DNA from: Oscillatoriales cyanobacterium
Lineage (GTDB): Bacteria; Cyanobacteriota; Cyanobacteriia; Cyanobacteriales; Microcoleaceae
NCBI GenBank assembly: GCA_004292955.1
Contig: RDXX01000026.1
Location: forward strand, 1 to 52,441
Length of the DNA: 52,441 bases
Direction of reading: 5' to 3'
Of the stretch, positions 1 to 8,355 are shown in pieces. Position 1 is the stretch's first letter, and the number at the start of each line of letters is the position of its first letter. A program made the translations under genes and the position numbers. Under the pieces are notes generated by a model. It was not told the DNA's origin. It ran no database searches and saw only the letters and a list, made by a program, of their open reading frames with translations.

Positions 1-192
1 GACATCCAGGTAAGTGTCTTTTAAACCAGTAATTGCTGGTGCGGCGTAGGGGTCGATGATTTCTAAGTCTTGAATTGTCGGCTCTGCGTTGTAGAGCATG
101 GCATTCAGGAAGCTAATCAAAACTTCTTTGTGCTGGGGCGATGCAAAGATTTTTTTGAAGCCAAAATCTGTTTTGGGATTGATGAAGTTCAT
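1..192 (-). CDS. Rpn family recombination-promoting nuclease/putative transposase, N-terminal part
   Basis: The minus strand reads open for 64 codons from an ATG at 192 to the window edge, so only the N-terminus is present. It begins MNFINPKTDFGFKKIF, the usual opening of the large cyanobacterial family annotated as Rpn nuclease or PD-(D/E)XK transposase, followed by a segment ending TGLKDTYLDV. That segment leads into the family's conserved Asp region. Family members are DNA endonucleases linked to RecA-independent recombination (known for E. coli RpnA); the catalytic core lies outside the window. The call rests on the N-terminal signature alone. Confidence 0.75.
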   Translation of the reverse strand, partial: MNFINPKTDFGFKKIFASPQHKEVLISFLNAMLYNAEPTIQDLEIIDPYAAPAITGLKDTYLDV

Positions 193-247
193 AATTGGTA
201 ACGGGTAATTGGGAATTTGTAAACGGTGCTTAATTGTGGAATATTCA

Positions 248-994
248 TTATAATATTCCTTCCATTTCTAAGTCTTCAATAATCTGCAAACCTCGCGGAT
301 CGCCGACTCGCAACAGCGAAGATTTAGCATCGTCGCGCACGCCCATGTCTTCATCTTCTTCTAATGATTCAATTAAAGCGTCGATCGCCCCAGCGTACAC
401 TACATTATTCGGTAACTCGCGCGCCAGTTGCCCGATCGCCCAAGCGGAATTACTGCGAACGGCAGATACAGAGTCTCTTCGCAATGCTTGAATCAACGGT
501 GGAATCCCCGCAATCACCACATAGTAACCAACTTTTGCCATTTGACCCAGAGAACTCGCCGCCCACAAACGTACCGCCGAAATATCAGTTCTCAGAGCAT
601 CAATTAAGGGCGATAAAGCGCGGTGATCTCTGCAATTTCCCAAGGCCCAAACTACCCCTTTGCGAACGTAACCGTTCCAATCGCGGTTGAGTTGCTCGAT
701 CAGCGGTTCCACAGCATCGGGACTTGGATTTCGCCCCAAAGCATAGGCCGCACTCACCCGCACCAAGGGACAACCGTCTCTTAACAAATTAATTAAATGC
801 GAAATCGCGCGATCGTCCTGGAGTTCGCAAAAAGCCCGCGCCGCCATCATCCGGTGCTGAGGTTCCGGCGATTCCAGCAAAGGCAGCATTTCCTCTGGAT
901 CTGGTAGCGGGGGTTCGGATTCATCAAAATGATCCAAAGGGCTTTCCAGTTCCGTATCAAGATCGAGGGCGTTGGTGTAGTCGTTATTGTTCAT
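248..994 (-). CDS. HEAT-repeat domain protein
   Basis: A 248-residue protein whose acidic N-terminus (about residues 1-40) is followed by five or six short alpha-helical HEAT units. Recurring cores are VRVSAAYALG, VRKGVVWALG, VRLWAASSLG and VRSNSAWAIG, the PBS-lyase HEAT-like pattern. Such proteins act as adaptor scaffolds; in cyanobacteria some relatives are CpcE/CpcF-type phycobilin lyases, but nothing here points specifically to a lyase. The ATG at 994 is the first in frame and no phycobiliprotein gene lies nearby. The protein is soluble, with no signal peptide or membrane segment. Confidence 0.8.
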   Translation of the reverse strand: MNNNDYTNALDLDTELESPLDHFDESEPPLPDPEEMLPLLESPEPQHRMMAARAFCELQDDRAISHLINLLRDGCPLVRVSAAYALGRNPSPDAVEPLIEQLNRDWNGYVRKGVVWALGNCRDHRALSPLIDALRTDISAVRLWAASSLGQMAKVGYYVVIAGIPPLIQALRRDSVSAVRSNSAWAIGQLARELPNNVVYAGAIDALIESLEEDEDMGVRDDAKSSLLRVGDPRGLQIIEDLEMEGIL

Positions 995-1151
995 AAAAAA
1001 ACTTTACCGCAGAGAGGATGCTACGGGCGCAACTGATTCAGCGGTCAATATAAATTAGCATTTCCGGCAATAAAAGCATTCCGATTCAACTCTCAAGTCC
1101 TCCTATTGTTCGCAGTCAGGAAGAAGAGCTGGTGCATCTGGTTTTTGAAGA

Positions 1152-1218
1152 GGGCGAAGCATGACCGCATATAAGTTATTAGTTATAATTTTATATTGAC
1201 TGCGGTCATGCTTCGCCC
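1152..1218. repeat. Palindromic element with 18-bp perfect arms
   Basis: The arms 1152-1169 and 1201-1218 are exact reverse complements around a 31-bp AT-rich centre. It lies in the 289-bp gap 995-1283, upstream of the HEAT gene and past the 3' end of the acetyltransferase gene. It could act as a hairpin terminator for the latter, but there is no T-tract. Just before it, 1080-1163 reads like the C-terminal end of a protein (ending EEGEA then stop), possibly a decayed gene; this is weak. Confidence 0.6.
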
Positions 1219-1283
1219 CTACAAACATATTTGCCTTGCACAAGCCGCTGCACCCCTGACTGCAAACAAATACCTCTGGTTTT

Positions 1284-1799
1284 TCAAAGAGATTTGATCA
1301 TCCAGACAGAATGACTCTCATAGCCTAATTTTTGATAGAGATTCATCGCAGGCTGATTGCTCAGAAAAACTTGCAAACCAATTTGCCGATCGCCTCTTGA
1401 ACGCGCCCAATTTTCTGCCTGAATAACTAAAGCTGCACCTAGTCCCTGACGGCGGTGTTCCGGTGCTATATAGAGCAGAAAAATGTGACCGTGGCGTTCT
1501 CCAGTGGTTTGGTCGATCGCATTTCCCAACCACAAACATCCGACAACTGATGTGGGATTTGCCGGCTGCGAGGGGATCCCGGAAAAACTTTCTCCCTCGA
1601 ACGGGCTGTTTTTCAGGCACTCTACCCACCAAAGCGGCGTCTGTTTAGAAAAATACTGCTCGACAGTTTGAGCCAAATGTCCCAATTCGCGATCGGGGTA
1701 AAGCTCTCGGTAAGTATGGTGCAGGAACTTTAGCAGTTTTGCGCGATCGAGTCCAGAACCCGATCGCAGCCTGTAGCCCGGTATCAACTGAGCAGACAT
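1284..1799 (-). CDS. GNAT family N-acetyltransferase
   Basis: A 171-residue single-domain acetyltransferase. The acetyl-CoA binding signature is visible as HRRQGLGAALVIQAENWAR (about residues 115-134), preceded by the beta-strand HIFLLYIAPEH, and the fold ends with NLYQKLGYE, the typical GNAT motif B. The substrate cannot be read from the sequence. The start ATG (1799-1797) overlaps the TGA stop of the upstream small membrane protein gene by one base, so the two are probably translationally coupled and co-transcribed. Confidence 0.85.
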   Translation of the reverse strand: MSAQLIPGYRLRSGSGLDRAKLLKFLHHTYRELYPDRELGHLAQTVEQYFSKQTPLWWVECLKNSPFEGESFSGIPSQPANPTSVVGCLWLGNAIDQTTGERHGHIFLLYIAPEHRRQGLGAALVIQAENWARSRGDRQIGLQVFLSNQPAMNLYQKLGYESHSVWMIKSL

Positions 1800-2008
1800 C
1801 AGCGAATTTGGACAGGGAGAGAGGAATAATTGAGCCCCAAGAAAATAGGATTCAGAGATACCGCTTGATGGAGCGGGATCGGTTCCTCAATCGGTGCCGG
1901 GGCAGCCATGTCAGCCGGCAAAAAGATGCGAGCGCTGACTGCTACCAGAGCCACGAAAAATACTAATATTGCGATCAATGGAGCAATGTATTGACGAATG
2001 ATAGTCAT
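1799..2008 (-). CDS. Small single-pass membrane protein of unknown function
   Basis: A 69-residue protein with one hydrophobic segment near the N-terminus (IAPLIAILVFFVALVAVSA), followed by a Pro/Ala-rich stretch and a short tail. It looks like a small anchored or exported cyanobacterial protein with no recognisable domain. The open frame extends upstream to 2053, but the ATG at 2008 places the hydrophobic segment at the usual distance from the terminus. It is directly upstream of, and overlaps by one base, the GNAT acetyltransferase gene. No function is assigned. Confidence 0.55.
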   Translation of the reverse strand: MTIIRQYIAPLIAILVFFVALVAVSARIFLPADMAAPAPIEEPIPLHQAVSLNPIFLGLNYSSLPVQIR

Positions 2009-2143
2009 AACCGCAAAAAATGATTCTTGAGTAGATATTATCAAGTGTACCATACAAATCTTGTCAGTTATAATGGCTGACAGTGGAAAATTAGCTCAAA
2101 ACCAGAGCGATCGCAAATACCAACAAACACCAAATAAAATATT

Positions 2144-3514
2144 ATGAGTGCCTCGCCTGCTGTTTATGAAGCTCTGGCTAAGTCAATTGTTTTTTTGAAT
2201 CAAAAGCCGAACGCGCAAAATCAAGTTTCGCGCTTCCTGGACACTAACGGCTACTATATCGATCGCATATTGGACGACAAAGAAACCGGATTTTACGCGA
2301 TCGGCTTCGGTTCCTCTGACCCCACCAAACCGCCAGTCCTCGTATTTCGAGGTACCGACTTCATCGACGGCGACGCTATGTTTTCTGCCTCCCGCGACAT
2401 AGGCTTACCCGAATTTGAAAAAAACAAAGATAGTATCAAAAACTGGCTCGCAGAAATCGGTCAAGATACTGCCAAAAACCCCAGCAAATTATTGCCCGAT
2501 GTCGTCGGGCACAGTTGGGGCGGAGCGATCGCTCAAATTGTAGCCAGCGAATACACATCTCTGAGCGGCGATATCTTGACTTTCAACTCTCCCGGAGTCT
2601 CAGCGAGTATCGCCAGCAATTTTCGGAAAAATCTCAGTAGGGCAGGCAACAAAAATGTCAGTCACTACATTGTCAGCGGAGATATTGTCAGTTTGTTTGG
2701 CGAAGCATTTATCCAGGGAAAAGTATTTCTCCAAACTTTCACAGACCCGACTATTAATCCCTTAAGTGTTTTAGCCAAACATCGCAGAGAAAATTTGTTA
2801 ACTGCTCCACCCGCAGATTTTTTCCAGAGGCAATTTTCCCTCGAAAACTTAAACAGTCCCGAATTTACTTATAGTAACAACGACTCAGATTTTAACGAGT
2901 TTATTGCTGCACTAAATTTTCCCCTAGCAAATGTGTCAGTGGCAATCAGAAACCGAGCCGGTGCAGAGAGTTTGAGAACAGCCTCAGAATTTTCGTTTGT
3001 GGACTTAATCAGACAAATGCAATTCGGTTTAGCTCCCCTGCAAGCAAATTATTTATTAGGCGACGCTCGCAACAATACTGCTAGCGGTGGCCCTGGAGAG
3101 GATACAATTATCGGCAACGCCGGTAACGACACTCTCAGAGGCAATCGAGATAATGACAGCCTCAGTGGCGACAGTGGTGACGACTTCTTGTACGGTGGCA
3201 GAAACAACGATTTTTTGGATGGTGGCGACGGAAACGACCTCATTTCCGGCGAATTTGGCAACGATTTTTTAATTGGCGGTGCAGGGCGCGATCGCTTTGT
3301 ATTAGAATCAGGTGGCGGAGCAGATGTGATTGTCGATTTTAAAAAGGGTGAAGATTTAATTGGCCTATCACGGGGTCTAACTTACCCTCAAATTATTGTT
3401 ACCCCAAGTGCTGACGGAGCTGTAATTACTATCCCGATTACTGGGGAAATTATTGCTACCGTCAGAGGCGTGTCCGCTAACGACCTCACGCGACCGGATT
3501 TCGTGCAGATTTAA
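2144..3514 (+). CDS. Lipase-like alpha/beta hydrolase with C-terminal RTX calcium-binding repeats (copy 1)
   Basis: A 456-residue protein. Residues 1-230 are a class-3-lipase-like hydrolase with the nucleophile elbow GHSWGG (Ser124) and an oxyanion-side strand PPVLVFRGTD. A linker leads to RTX nonapeptide repeats at about residues 305-395 (GNAGNDTLRGN, GGDGNDLISGE, GGAGRD), which fold as a calcium-bound parallel beta-roll. The C-terminal 60 residues (DVIVDFKKGEDLIGL) resemble a type I secretion targeting domain. There is no N-terminal signal peptide, as expected for type I export, but no exporter gene lies in the window. A paralogue with the same layout follows at 3744. It is probably an extracellular esterase or lipase; the substrate is unknown. 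Confidence 0.82.
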   Translation: MSASPAVYEALAKSIVFLNQKPNAQNQVSRFLDTNGYYIDRILDDKETGFYAIGFGSSDPTKPPVLVFRGTDFIDGDAMFSASRDIGLPEFEKNKDSIKNWLAEIGQDTAKNPSKLLPDVVGHSWGGAIAQIVASEYTSLSGDILTFNSPGVSASIASNFRKNLSRAGNKNVSHYIVSGDIVSLFGEAFIQGKVFLQTFTDPTINPLSVLAKHRRENLLTAPPADFFQRQFSLENLNSPEFTYSNNDSDFNEFIAALNFPLANVSVAIRNRAGAESLRTASEFSFVDLIRQMQFGLAPLQANYLLGDARNNTASGGPGEDTIIGNAGNDTLRGNRDNDSLSGDSGDDFLYGGRNNDFLDGGDGNDLISGEFGNDFLIGGAGRDRFVLESGGGADVIVDFKKGEDLIGLSRGLTYPQIIVTPSADGAVITIPITGEIIATVRGVSANDLTRPDFVQI

Positions 3515-3538
3515 TGGATCAAAATAGTAGTTTGGGTA

Positions 3539-3578
3539 GCGCAACAACTGCAAGTTATTGCGCGTAAATCTTTTTTTG
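3539..3578 (+). terminator. Intrinsic terminator after the first RTX lipase gene
   Basis: An inverted repeat at 3539-3563 (11-bp arms with one mismatch, GCA loop), starting 25 bases after the stop codon, is followed within a few bases by a run of seven T (3572-3578). This is the classical layout of a Rho-independent terminator and suggests the two RTX lipase genes are separate transcription units. Confidence 0.6.
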
Positions 3579-3743
3579 TGTGTTTTTTGCTATTGCGAAA
3601 TCCGCTGCCACAAGCCGACTATTGGGTGATTTAGGAACGCGCAATAGGAGAAACAAATATTGTTTATTAACCTAATTTACTGTAAAATGAGTTGACTAGC
3701 TTAAAAAGCCAATCCCAATCAAACGACAGGAAATAACAAAAAT

Positions 3744-5102
3744 ATGCCATCCTCCCCCGCCGCTTACGAAACTATAGCCAAGCAGCTTGTTTACATAGAT
3801 AACAACCCCCAGTTACAAACTGTAGTTCAAGCTGGTTTGACGGCTGTCGGCTACCGAATCGATCGCACTTTTGACGATCCCCTAACGGGATTTCACGCGA
3901 TCGGCTTAATCTCCACCACCCCAGACAAACCGCCAGTTCTAGTATTTCGCGGCACCGACTCCCTCGTAGACGATCTTGCCAACGCAGACAAGCGAAGCGT
4001 CGGCTTCAACCAATTTGAAGCCAACAAACAAGCCTTAGGAACTTGGCTGACACAAATCGGTCAAGATACAACAAAAAACCCCCGCCGCTTGCCACCAGAC
4101 CTTCTCGGGCACAGCTTGGGCGGCGCCATAACGCAACTAGCCGCCACAGAATTCACATCTGCGATCGGAGATATTGTTACCTTTAATTCTCCCGGAATTG
4201 CTCAAAGTATAGTCAATACATTTAAGCAGAAAGCGAGTGCAGGCAAAAATGTAACTCACTATATAGTTAGTGGCGATTTTGTTAGTTTGGGAGGAGAAGC
4301 TTTTCTTCCCGGAAAAGTAGTTCTTGAAACATTTACTAACCCGATTATTAACCCGCTACTTGTCTTGGACAAGCACACCCAAAGTGGTTTGTTAAGCTCT
4401 CCTCCTCCCGGTTTGACCAAGACAGAGATATCTGTAGACCAGTTGAACCGCCCGGATTTCAATTTTACAGATTCAGATTATTTAGAGCTGTTAGCAGGCT
4501 TAAACTTTGCGCTGCCACCCTTAGGAAAAGCCCTGGCTTCCCGCAGCAGTTTAGAGCAATTGAGAACCACTCCGGGAACCTCTTTTCTCGGAAACGTTCT
4601 TGCAATGAAAACTGCTCTCGACCTCTCCCAAATTAATAATTTAGTAGGCGACGATGCCAACAATACAACCTCAGGTTTGGCCGGGGACGATATTATAACT
4701 GGTAATGGGGGAAACGATACTCTCAGCGGCAATAAAGGTAACGATATTATCAGCGGTGGCCTCGGCAATGACCAACTATTCGGGGGCAAAGGAGATGACA
4801 ATTTGAGCGGGGGAGACGGGGACGATACCCTCGTTGGCGGAGTGGGTGCGGATCTGTTAATTAGTGGTGCTGGACGGGACGTATTTGTGTTAGGAGCAGG
4901 GGCCGGTACAGATACACTTCTAGACTTTCAACAGGGTCAAGATTCAATTGGTTTGACCAGAGGTTTGAGCTTCAACCAACTGAGAATTACTCAAGCCGAT
5001 ATTTCAACAACCATCGAAATTGCCAGCAGTGGTGAAGTTCTTGCCAGTTTCTTCGGCGTACTAAGCAGTCCGCTAACAGCCAGGGATTTTATTTCGATTT
5101 AG
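3744..5102 (+). CDS. Lipase-like alpha/beta hydrolase with C-terminal RTX calcium-binding repeats (copy 2)
   Basis: A 452-residue paralogue of the preceding protein, similar from end to end. The nucleophile elbow is GHSLGG with Ser124, the same residue number as copy 1, and the strand PPVLVFRGTD is identical. RTX repeats run from about residue 308 to 385 (GNGGNDTLSGN, GGKGDDNLSGG, GGDGDDTLVGG). The tail DTLLDFQQGQDSIGLTRG matches the C-terminal module of copy 1 and is the likely type I secretion signal. The elbow Leu is the commoner residue in lipases; copy 1 has Trp, which may mean different substrate preference. The pair looks like a local gene duplication. Confidence 0.82.
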   Translation: MPSSPAAYETIAKQLVYIDNNPQLQTVVQAGLTAVGYRIDRTFDDPLTGFHAIGLISTTPDKPPVLVFRGTDSLVDDLANADKRSVGFNQFEANKQALGTWLTQIGQDTTKNPRRLPPDLLGHSLGGAITQLAATEFTSAIGDIVTFNSPGIAQSIVNTFKQKASAGKNVTHYIVSGDFVSLGGEAFLPGKVVLETFTNPIINPLLVLDKHTQSGLLSSPPPGLTKTEISVDQLNRPDFNFTDSDYLELLAGLNFALPPLGKALASRSSLEQLRTTPGTSFLGNVLAMKTALDLSQINNLVGDDANNTTSGLAGDDIITGNGGNDTLSGNKGNDIISGGLGNDQLFGGKGDDNLSGGDGDDTLVGGVGADLLISGAGRDVFVLGAGAGTDTLLDFQQGQDSIGLTRGLSFNQLRITQADISTTIEIASSGEVLASFFGVLSSPLTARDFISI

Positions 5103-5110
5103 TTGGCGAC

Positions 5111-5212
5111 TATAGCAATCCTAAAGGTACGTAGTTGCGCTTCAGCGCTCTTAGCTTATATTATGAAGAGCGCACTTTGCCCAACTAAGTACCTAATTTT
5201 AGGATTGCTATA
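5111..5212. repeat. 102-bp MITE-like element with 15-bp perfect terminal inverted repeats
   Basis: The ends 5111-5125 and 5198-5212 are exact reverse complements. Inside lies a second, imperfect palindrome (GGTACGTAGTTG against CAACTAAGTACC) enclosing a GCGCTCTT hairpin. The inner core is shared with copies at 5413-5487 and, more diverged, 26386-26453. It has no coding capacity, so it is a non-autonomous element or REP-like palindrome. Confidence 0.75.
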
Positions 5213-5412
5213 TGGGGTAGGGATACAACATTGTTGTGTCCTATATTTTGTGGAGTAAATTATAGTATTCCTAAAATATTCATGAAGATTTGTAGGGGTA
5301 GTGTCCCGTGCCTACCCCTTATCTATCGGGGCAATCCAGGGTGGAGCAATTGTCAGGATAGGAGATATAAAACTATCAAAAGTATCGATCAAAGGTTGCG
5401 TTGCCTCCCTCT

Positions 5413-5487
5413 AAGGTACGTAGTTGCGCTTCAGCGCTCTTAGCTTATATTCACCAAGAGCGCGCTTTCATCGCAACTACGTACCTA
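5413..5487. repeat. Second copy of the GTACGTAGTTGCG palindrome, near the MFS gene 3' end
   Basis: The arms AGGTACGTAGTTGCG and its exact complement near 5472-5486 frame a core nearly identical to that of the element at 5111. The outer terminal repeats are absent. It sits 19 bases beyond the stop codon of the minus-strand transporter gene and downstream of the plus-strand RTX gene, so it may serve as a bidirectional terminator. The rest of the 403-bp gap 5103-5505 shows a short hairpin around 5296-5320 and no gene. Confidence 0.7.
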
Positions 5488-5505
5488 ATTACAGATACAA
5501 TTTAA

Positions 5506-6879
5506 TTAATCTGGATCGTCCAGTCCAGGCCGGGGCATAGATTCTAATTTTTTCTCATCTTCTAGTGGCAAAAAGAAAATCGTCAGCATACCGGGAATCA
5601 CAGCCAGTGAACTAAACAAGAAATAATTTTGATAGCCCAATGCAGTCTGTAAATAACCGCTAAAAACGCCCGGAATCAGCACTCCTGCGGCCATGAAAGC
5701 CGTGGTAATCGCGTAGTGGGATGCTTCGTAATCAGGGCGGACAGTCCGCATTAAGAACACTGTATAGGCAGCTACACCAAGTCCGTAAGTAAATTGCTCG
5801 ATCGAATTTACAGCATAGGCCCACTCAATCCCCGGTTGATTGATTGCCAACATCCAATACAGCAAGTTAGTTGAATTTTGCATAATCGCCGTCGGCCACA
5901 TCCATTTTTTCAGTCCTTGTTTCGCAATCAAATAACCGCCCAGCAACCCTCCGATTAACAGAAAAATTATCCCGACAGTACCTGATAGCAAACCCATATC
6001 TGACGTAGAAACTGCTAATCCTCCCTTCTCAACTTTATCCATTAAAAATGGAGGAGCCATTTTAAAAGTCAGGGCATCTCCCAATCGAAAAATCAAGACA
6101 TAAGTCACAATCCAACCAATTTTATCTTGCTGGAAATAGGTTTTAAATGACTCAAAAAAGCTAATTTTTTGTTGGGGTGCGCCTGTTTCCGCAGCAGAAT
6201 TTCTAGGATAGGGAAGATACCACCGCTGAAACAGATAAATCAGCACAAAAATCAGCGCGCAAATGCCAAAGGCTGTCGCCCATCCGTAGTTAATCGGAGA
6301 CACATTATAAGACGAACCGAAAAGTGACAGCGGAATCTCCTGATATGTTTTAGTATCGCCTGCATTTACCGGGATTAAATGCTGTTCTGCTAGTTTACCG
6401 GCCAAGAAAACCAAGACACCGCTACCGACAATCACGGCACCTCTATAAGCCGTGTTGCGAACACCGACAAATAGTGCTTGTTTGTCTTTATTGAGAGTGT
6501 TTAAATAAAATCCGTCAATGGCGATGTCGTGAGTAGCTGAAACAAAGGCGATCGCTGTAAAGACAACCAGCGATATAATAATAGCCAGGGGCGTCAACAC
6601 ACCAAAAGCTAGGAAAGCAAACAGAAAAGCACAAATGATTTCCGTTCTTAAAATCCACTTGCGTTTAGTGGAATACATATCAACAACGGGCCCCCACAAA
6701 CCTTTTAATACCCAAGGAAAAGATAACAGACTTGTCAATCCGATTAGTTCGTTGCTGGTTCCCATCCCTTTCAAAAAAATCACCGACATTAAATTAACGA
6801 CGGTGTACGGGAGACCCTGAGCGAAGTATAATACTGATACCCACAATCCATCGATCGGTTTTTTTTCCATTGCAGACAT
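5506..6879 (-). CDS. MFS transporter, AmpG-like (PAT family)
   Basis: A 457-residue protein with about twelve hydrophobic segments across its whole length. It opens with VSVLYFAQGLPYTVVN and carries SATHDIAIDGFYL near residue 115, very close to the SATQDIAID motif of AmpG muropeptide permeases. A central loop separates two six-helix halves, and the C-terminal tail is acidic and cytoplasmic. AmpG imports anhydromuropeptides for cell-wall recycling; relatives in cyanobacteria are not characterised, so the substrate is open. ATG at 6879 has a weak AGG upstream; a second Met three codons in is possible. It is monocistronic by position. Confidence 0.78.
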   Translation of the reverse strand: MSAMEKKPIDGLWVSVLYFAQGLPYTVVNLMSVIFLKGMGTSNELIGLTSLLSFPWVLKGLWGPVVDMYSTKRKWILRTEIICAFLFAFLAFGVLTPLAIIISLVVFTAIAFVSATHDIAIDGFYLNTLNKDKQALFVGVRNTAYRGAVIVGSGVLVFLAGKLAEQHLIPVNAGDTKTYQEIPLSLFGSSYNVSPINYGWATAFGICALIFVLIYLFQRWYLPYPRNSAAETGAPQQKISFFESFKTYFQQDKIGWIVTYVLIFRLGDALTFKMAPPFLMDKVEKGGLAVSTSDMGLLSGTVGIIFLLIGGLLGGYLIAKQGLKKWMWPTAIMQNSTNLLYWMLAINQPGIEWAYAVNSIEQFTYGLGVAAYTVFLMRTVRPDYEASHYAITTAFMAAGVLIPGVFSGYLQTALGYQNYFLFSSLAVIPGMLTIFFLPLEDEKKLESMPRPGLDDPD

Positions 6880-7170
6880 ATTTTGCCTAACTACTGATTT
6901 GGTTTACTGAGTGCGATCGACAATTTCCGGTCAATTCAACCGCTGACATCACAGTATATGTTGTGCTGATGCCAGCACCAGCCATACAAACAGCGTATTT
7001 TAGCATCATTCTGGCTCACAAATATTTTCATCTTTTGAATAAGCCTGCAACAGATGTTGTCCGTTAAAATGAACGAAGTCAGCGCGGACATTCTGATCCC
7101 AGTCGGAAGTGCCGTAAGTTCGCAAAAGTATGTTGACTTTTCATATAGTTCTCTCAAGAGGTAGCTAACG
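6880..7170. other. Gap between divergent MFS and DNA methyltransferase genes
   Basis: The 291-bp divergent intergenic region should hold promoters for both genes. Near its right end GAGGTAG (about 7157-7163) is a plausible ribosome binding site for the methyltransferase start at 7171. An open frame on the minus strand here has no coding character. No repeat or RNA was recognised. Confidence 0.4.
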
Positions 7171-8355
7171 ATGACAAAAACTCAAACAAAGCATTTTCCG
7201 CGTAGCCTTGACTTGTTTTGCGGCATTGGAGGGTTAACTCTGGGTTTTAAACGTGCTGGAATTCAAGCAATCGGCGGCATAGATTACTGTCAAAACGCCA
7301 AACAAACTTTTGAACGAAACCTATCTCCACTTCCCTGTTTGCTATCTGACTTAACACAGACAACCGTTTCCGAGATAGAGGAGTTCTTTAAAATTTCGGT
7401 AGCAGAAATCGACATCATTACTGGGGGAGTACCGTGCCAAGGATTTAGCACCGTTGGCAAGCGAGAGATTACAGATCCTCGCAATTCTTTATGGTGCAAT
7501 TTTCGCGACTTGGTGGCTGAAATTCGTCCGGCTTATGTGATTATCGAGAATGTTGAAGGAATGTTGGTAATGCAGGGAGGCAAAGTGCGCGATTCAGTCA
7601 TCGCTAGCTTTGCTGATATCGGCTATCACATGAAATGTCGCCTTTTAAAAGCGGCTGACTACGGCGTACCACAACTGCGAAAGCGTGCTTTTTTTATAGG
7701 TTGGCTTGATGGATTGCTGCCGCCTGAGTTTCCACTGCCAAGTTCTCACTATTATGTCAATGTAGCTGATGCAATTTCAGATTTACCGCCATTAAATGCT
7801 GGAGAGATTTGTAAATTTTACCAGATTATGCCGCAAACTGAGTATCAAATAGCTAGGCGGAAAACCGCCAATATATTGCTACATCACGAGGCGGCCAATC
7901 ATTCACAAAAGTTAATTGAAATTCTGAAGTATATCCCAGATGGTGGCAACAGAAAGTCAATTCCCGAGATCCTTCAACCAGCCAGCGGTTTTCACAATAG
8001 CTATGCTCGGCTAGCTAGTGATAAACCAGCTATTGCTGTAACATCTAACATGAGAAAACCTTCGTCTGCACGAGCGACTCATCCAAGTCAGCATCGGGGA
8101 TTGACTGTCCGTGAAGGATTGAGGCTGCAATCTTTTGACGATGATTTTGAGGTGATTGGTTCGAGAACATCACAGTACCTTCAAGTCGGAAATGCCGTAC
8201 CGCCACTACTCGGATTTGCGGTAGGAAAGGAAGTTATCAAGGCTTATCAAAGCCATTCAGATGATGAAATTGTTATAGCCCGATCGCAAAAAGTAAAGTC
8301 ACTCAATTCAGAGTTGAATTTTCCGATTCAGCTTGCTCTTGAAATCACAGTTTAA
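7171..8355 (+). CDS. DNA (cytosine-5-)-methyltransferase
   Basis: A 394-residue C5-methyltransferase with the family motifs in canonical order: motif I LDLFCGIGGLTLGF (AdoMet binding), motif IV GGVPCQGFSTVG with catalytic Cys89, motif VI ENVEGM, motif VIII QLRKRAFFIGW, and motif X VGNAVPPLLGFAVG. The region between VIII and IX (about residues 200-310) is the target-recognition domain, so the recognised site cannot be read. It converges on the endonuclease-like gene at 8352-9482, and both stops lie within the same TTAA palindrome, an arrangement typical of type II restriction-modification modules. The role is protection of host DNA and restriction of incoming DNA. Confidence 0.92.
   Translation: MTKTQTKHFPRSLDLFCGIGGLTLGFKRAGIQAIGGIDYCQNAKQTFERNLSPLPCLLSDLTQTTVSEIEEFFKISVAEIDIITGGVPCQGFSTVGKREITDPRNSLWCNFRDLVAEIRPAYVIIENVEGMLVMQGGKVRDSVIASFADIGYHMKCRLLKAADYGVPQLRKRAFFIGWLDGLLPPEFPLPSSHYYVNVADAISDLPPLNAGEICKFYQIMPQTEYQIARRKTANILLHHEAANHSQKLIEILKYIPDGGNRKSIPEILQPASGFHNSYARLASDKPAIAVTSNMRKPSSARATHPSQHRGLTVREGLRLQSFDDDFEVIGSRTSQYLQVGNAVPPLLGFAVGKEVIKAYQSHSDDEIVIARSQKVKSLNSELNFPIQLALEITV

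Noticed and set aside
3049..3261. Antisense open frames across RTX repeats (also 4478-4801 and 11999-12778)
   Set aside because: The GGxGxD repeat gives Pro/Ser/Leu-rich open frames on the opposite strand; they have no start signal and simply mirror the sense repeat.
5231..5443. 70-codon plus-strand frame
   Set aside because: It includes part of a palindromic repeat and a small hairpin; composition is not protein-like.
6936..7157. 73-codon minus-strand frame in the MFS/methyltransferase gap
   Set aside because: No ribosome binding site or domain; it would occupy the promoter region of the methyltransferase.
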